DNA from: Cerina litoralis
GTDB taxonomy: Bacteria; Bacteroidota; Bacteroidia; Flavobacteriales; Flavobacteriaceae
Direction of reading: 5' to 3'
DNA length: 64,000 nt
Assembly: GCA_022008415.1 (NCBI GenBank)
Contig: JAIRBC010000007.1
Coordinates: forward strand, 115,102 to 179,101
The notes below the pieces were generated by a model. That model saw only the letters and a list, made by a program, of their open reading frames with translations, had not been told where the DNA came from and did not search any database. Numbering within the stretch: position 1 is the first letter of the stretch; every line of letters begins with the position of its first letter. Shown here piece by piece: positions 61,609-64,000 of the stretch. A program made the position numbers and the translations under genes.

Positions 61609-62672
61609 AATATACTAGGTATATACGGCAGACCCGCCTAAAAGATTTTGGAATGGCAGCCCAACAAAAGTTGGGCGAAGCACGGGTTTTGGTCGTGGGG
61701 GTCGGTGGTTTGGGAATACCGGCGTTACAATATCTCAATGCGATGGGGGTGGGTACGTTGGGTCTGGTAGAATCCGATATCGTTGAACTCAGCAATTTAC
61801 AGCGTCAGGTTTTGTTCACTGAGAACGATTTGGGTAGCCCTAAACTGGGAGCTGCCCTGGAGAAATTAAGAGCGCAAAATTCTGAAACTCTTTTTAAGAC
61901 GTTTAATTGCTACCTAAACCCAGAAAATGCACTGGATATTATTTCCCGATTTGATGTAGTTGTGGATGCCACGGACAATTTTGCGACTCGTTATTTGATA
62001 AACGATGCCTGTGTAATTTTAAAAAAACCTTTTGTTTATGGAGCTTTGCATGGGTTTGAAGGGCAGGTATGTGTGTTTAATTTCGATGGCGGTCCTACCT
62101 ATCGTTGCCTGTTTCCCAAAATTCCTACTGGAGCGGAAATACCGGATTGCAACGAAAATGGGGTGCTGGGGGTTATTCCTGGAATTATCGGAAATCTTCA
62201 GGCTTTGGAAGTGGTAAAATTAGTTACCGGGGTCGGAGAGGTGTTGTCCGGTAATTTATTGTTGTTCAATGGGCTGGATCAGAGTTTTCAGAAAATAAGG
62301 TTACAGCTTAGGCCGGAAAATCGGAACATTTCCAAGCTTTTGCAAAACTATGAAACCGAGATTTGCGGTGATGTTCCAACCATAACTTCCTCGGAGTTAA
62401 AAAAACTGATTGCATCAGGGAAACCGATCCAGCTGATAGATGTGCGCTCCCATACGGAATTTGAGACGGGTCATTTGGATGCATCGGTCAACATCCCTCT
62501 GGATCAATTGGAAGATCGCAAAAAGGAGGTTAACGCCAACCTTCCCGTGTTCCTGCTTTGTCAATCTGGAAAGCGAAGTAAGGAGGCTTGGGAAAAGTTG
62601 AGGAAGGATTTTAAAAAAACTCCGATATGTAGTGTCGCCGGGGGTATCAATTCTTTTAGATTGATAAGATGA
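61605..62672 (+). CDS. MoeB/ThiF-family adenylyltransferase fused to rhodanese
   Basis: 355 residues. The E1-like domain has the nucleotide motif VLVVGVGGLGIPALQYLNAMGVG at 30-50, ESDIVELSNLQRQVLF, and DCNENGVLGVIPGIIG; the C-terminal rhodanese (about 255-355) has IQLIDVRSHTEFETGHLDASVNIPL and the catalytic loop LLCQSGKRSKEAW. MoeB-rhodanese proteins activate sulfur-carrier proteins such as MoaD or ThiS and supply the sulfur. The second CxxC zinc pair usual in MoeB is not seen. Starts at TTG 61605, overlapping mobA, so molybdopterin sulfur delivery is the best guess. Confidence 0.88.
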   Translation: MKYTRYIRQTRLKDFGMAAQQKLGEARVLVVGVGGLGIPALQYLNAMGVGTLGLVESDIVELSNLQRQVLFTENDLGSPKLGAALEKLRAQNSETLFKTFNCYLNPENALDIISRFDVVVDATDNFATRYLINDACVILKKPFVYGALHGFEGQVCVFNFDGGPTYRCLFPKIPTGAEIPDCNENGVLGVIPGIIGNLQALEVVKLVTGVGEVLSGNLLLFNGLDQSFQKIRLQLRPENRNISKLLQNYETEICGDVPTITSSELKKLIASGKPIQLIDVRSHTEFETGHLDASVNIPLDQLEDRKKEVNANLPVFLLCQSGKRSKEAWEKLRKDFKKTPICSVAGGINSFRLIR

Positions 62673-63439
62673 TGGTCCTTCCGGAATTTATTGGACTCAT
62701 GTTCTGCTTTTTTTTCATCGCTACCCTGTATTCCTCCGTGGGATTTGGTGGGGGGTCTAGTTATCTTGCCATTCTGACCCTGGTCTTTACCCAATTCTAT
62801 GACATTCGGACAACCGCGCTGCTGTGCAATCTGGTCGTAGTGAGTGGCAGTTGCTATCTGTATTATAAAAAAGGGCATATGGACTTTAGAAAGTTTGTTC
62901 CTTTTATAATAGCCAGTATTCCTTTGGCCTTTATCGGGGCTTCTTTTCGATTAAAGGAAAATGTCTTTTTTATTATTCTAGGTTGCGCCCTCATCATTTC
63001 TTCTTTTGCCCTAATCGTACAAACCCTTAAATTACATCGGAAGGAGGAACAAAACAAGGATTATCCGGCCTTGGTAACTTATGTTTTGGGAGGTAGTATT
63101 GGCTTTCTTTCGGGTTTGGTCGGTATTGGCGGCGGTATTTTCTTAGCTCCGGTACTAAACCATATGAAGTGGGAGCGTTCCATTAAGATTGCGGCCTTGG
63201 CGAGTTTCTTTATTTTGGTAAACTCGGTTTCCGGGTTAGTAGGCCTGGTGGCTAACGATACTTTTCAAATACCGTGGCCTGAAGCCCTGGGGCTGTTGGT
63301 CGCCGTATTTCTTGGTGGGCAATTGGGTATCCGAATCAGTCTGAGCAAGCTTACCGGGAACGGAATCAAACTGGTCACTGCCATCTTGGTTCTTTTTGTG
63401 GGTCTACGGGTGCTTTTGGTCAATGGCCTACAACTGTAG
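62669..63439 (+). CDS. TSUP-family (TauE/SafE) membrane transporter
   Basis: 256 residues, about eight helices. Both TauE repeats carry the typical glycine-rich motif: VGFGGGSSYLAILTL near 27 and GLVGIGGGIFLAPVLN near 150. Such proteins export sulfite, sulfoacetate or similar anions. It overlaps the MoeB-like gene by four bases (ATGA); an anion transporter fits a unit that handles sulfur or molybdate. Confidence 0.92.
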   Translation: MMVLPEFIGLMFCFFFIATLYSSVGFGGGSSYLAILTLVFTQFYDIRTTALLCNLVVVSGSCYLYYKKGHMDFRKFVPFIIASIPLAFIGASFRLKENVFFIILGCALIISSFALIVQTLKLHRKEEQNKDYPALVTYVLGGSIGFLSGLVGIGGGIFLAPVLNHMKWERSIKIAALASFFILVNSVSGLVGLVANDTFQIPWPEALGLLVAVFLGGQLGIRISLSKLTGNGIKLVTAILVLFVGLRVLLVNGLQL

Positions 63440-63611
63440 TTGTAAACCGGCCATGATTAATTGGGTTAAATTCCTTCCTTAAAAGGGTCAAGAAGGCTTT
63501 TTTGTCTCGTTTTGATTCAGGTTTGGGCTTGGCAGGTGTTCAAAATCAGGGACTTGAAAAATAGGCCCATAATTATTGTAAAATATAGGAGTTCTAATTA
63601 AAAAAGGTTTG

Positions 63612-63619
63612 TACATTTG
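63612..63619 (+). promoter_or_regulatory. Upstream rRNA -7 element (P1, weak)
   Basis: TACATTTG at 63612-63619 in a context nearly identical to the stronger promoter 125 bases downstream (AAAAAGGTTTGTACATTTGC). No TTTG lies at 19-base spacing, so it is probably a weaker first promoter. Confidence 0.4.
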
Positions 63620-63713
63620 CACCCTCAAAAATAAGTAATATTGTTTTTTGGGAGCTTTGTTACAGTAAATGCGACGATCATTTGTTTTGTTATAAAACAT
63701 TTATTGAAAATAG

Positions 63714-63744
63714 TTTGGCAAGATAAAAAAGGTTCGTACATTTG
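63714..63744 (+). promoter_or_regulatory. rRNA operon promoter (P2)
   Basis: TTTG (63714-63717), exactly 19 bases, TACATTTG (63737-63744), matching the Bacteroidota consensus in full. It starts RNA about 160 bases before mature 16S. Confidence 0.7.
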
Positions 63745-63913
63745 CACCCGCTTTGAAAGATAGCGAAGGAAAATTAAAGATTGAATAAGTTCATTTGATA
63801 TATTGGAAGACAGCACGGGACATTGCATTTTAGCGAATGTGGTGTCCCGAAAATTTGAGAATGGGCCATTGGAGCAAACACAATTTTGGTCGTTGGAAGT
63901 TATTTACAGAACA

Positions 63914-64000
63914 ACGATGAAGAGTTTGATCCTGGCTCAGGATGAACGCTAGCGGCAGGCCTAACACATGCAAGTCGAGGGGCAGCATTTCCAGCTTGCT
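63914..64000 (+). rRNA. 16S ribosomal RNA, 5' end only
   Basis: AGAGTTTGATCCTGGCTCAG at 63921 is the universal 16S 5' sequence, followed by GATGAACGCTAGCGGCAGGC and CTAACACATGCAAGTCGAGG, the form seen in Bacteroidota. The gene runs past the right edge. The mature 5' end is placed about seven bases before AGAGTTTGAT by analogy. Confidence 0.97.

Larger units (their letters stand above)
63440..63913. other. 474-base upstream region of the rRNA operon
   Basis: No protein gene. It contains two TACATTTGCACCC elements, one with a full promoter, then a leader of about 160 bases up to the 16S gene. Confidence 0.7.

Overview
The window comes from a marine-type member of the Flavobacteriaceae (Bacteroidota). 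Evidence: gliding genes gldF and gldG, SusC/SusD and other TonB-linked outer-membrane proteins, several promoters of the Bacteroidota form TTTG-N19-TAnnTTTG, almost no Shine-Dalgarno sequences, and a 16S rRNA 5' end in the Bacteroidota form. Genus cannot be fixed from the sequence alone.

Layout. 1-157: tail of a probable YitT-family membrane protein. 688-9530: SusC/SusD pair plus a large FG-GAP/ASPIC lipoprotein, a nutrient-uptake locus. 9580-12519: moeA, xdhC-like and mocA-like molybdenum cofactor genes. 12652-18003: a secreted unknown, an MFS transporter, a JmjC/cupin-like protein, an exported Nif3-like protein and a ThuA protein. 18004-24175: TDT-type transporter, then a four-histidine membrane protein (probable cytochrome b), a bis-MGD molybdoenzyme, a four-cluster ferredoxin, a Rieske protein and a small membrane protein, probably one quinone-linked redox complex. 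24261-27042: IorB/IorA-type molybdenum hydroxylase. 27352-30236: lipid kinase and LTA-synthase-like phosphotransferase. 30431-38506: PepSY-like protein, histidine kinase, response regulator and a three-part RND efflux pump. 38827-43552: unknown conserved protein, a broken higA copy, a TonB receptor and a divergent DtxR/MntR-type regulator. 43514-44234: decayed higBA toxin-antitoxin locus. 44217-52754: an 8.5-kb integrative element inserted at the 3' end of mnmE. 52737-63439: core genes mnmE, DUF4870, dnaN, gldG, gldF, SAM hydroxide adenosyltransferase, phoH, mobA, a MoeB-like/rhodanese fusion and a TSUP transporter. 63440-64000: rRNA promoters and the start of 16S rRNA.

Two themes connect the genes. 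First, molybdenum: MoeA, the XdhC and MocA homologues (which suit the cytosine-dinucleotide cofactor of IorB) and MobA (which suits the bis-guanine-dinucleotide cofactor of the NapA/Nas-like enzyme) lie in the same 55 kb as both enzymes. Second, metal control: a perfect 16-bp palindrome lies inside the -33/-7 spacer of the TonB receptor promoter, next to the DtxR-family gene.

The most interesting region is the integrative element. It is bounded by two 18-bp copies of the mnmE 3' end that differ only at silent positions, carries paired 11-bp-spaced AAGGTACA repeats at both ends, and has a replication-origin-like array of TTGGCAAAGT repeats around an AT-rich stretch, between a DUF3987-type ATPase and a primase-like gene. 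It has an integrase but no recognisable relaxase, secretion or capsid genes, so it could be a satellite-like or plasmid-derived island.
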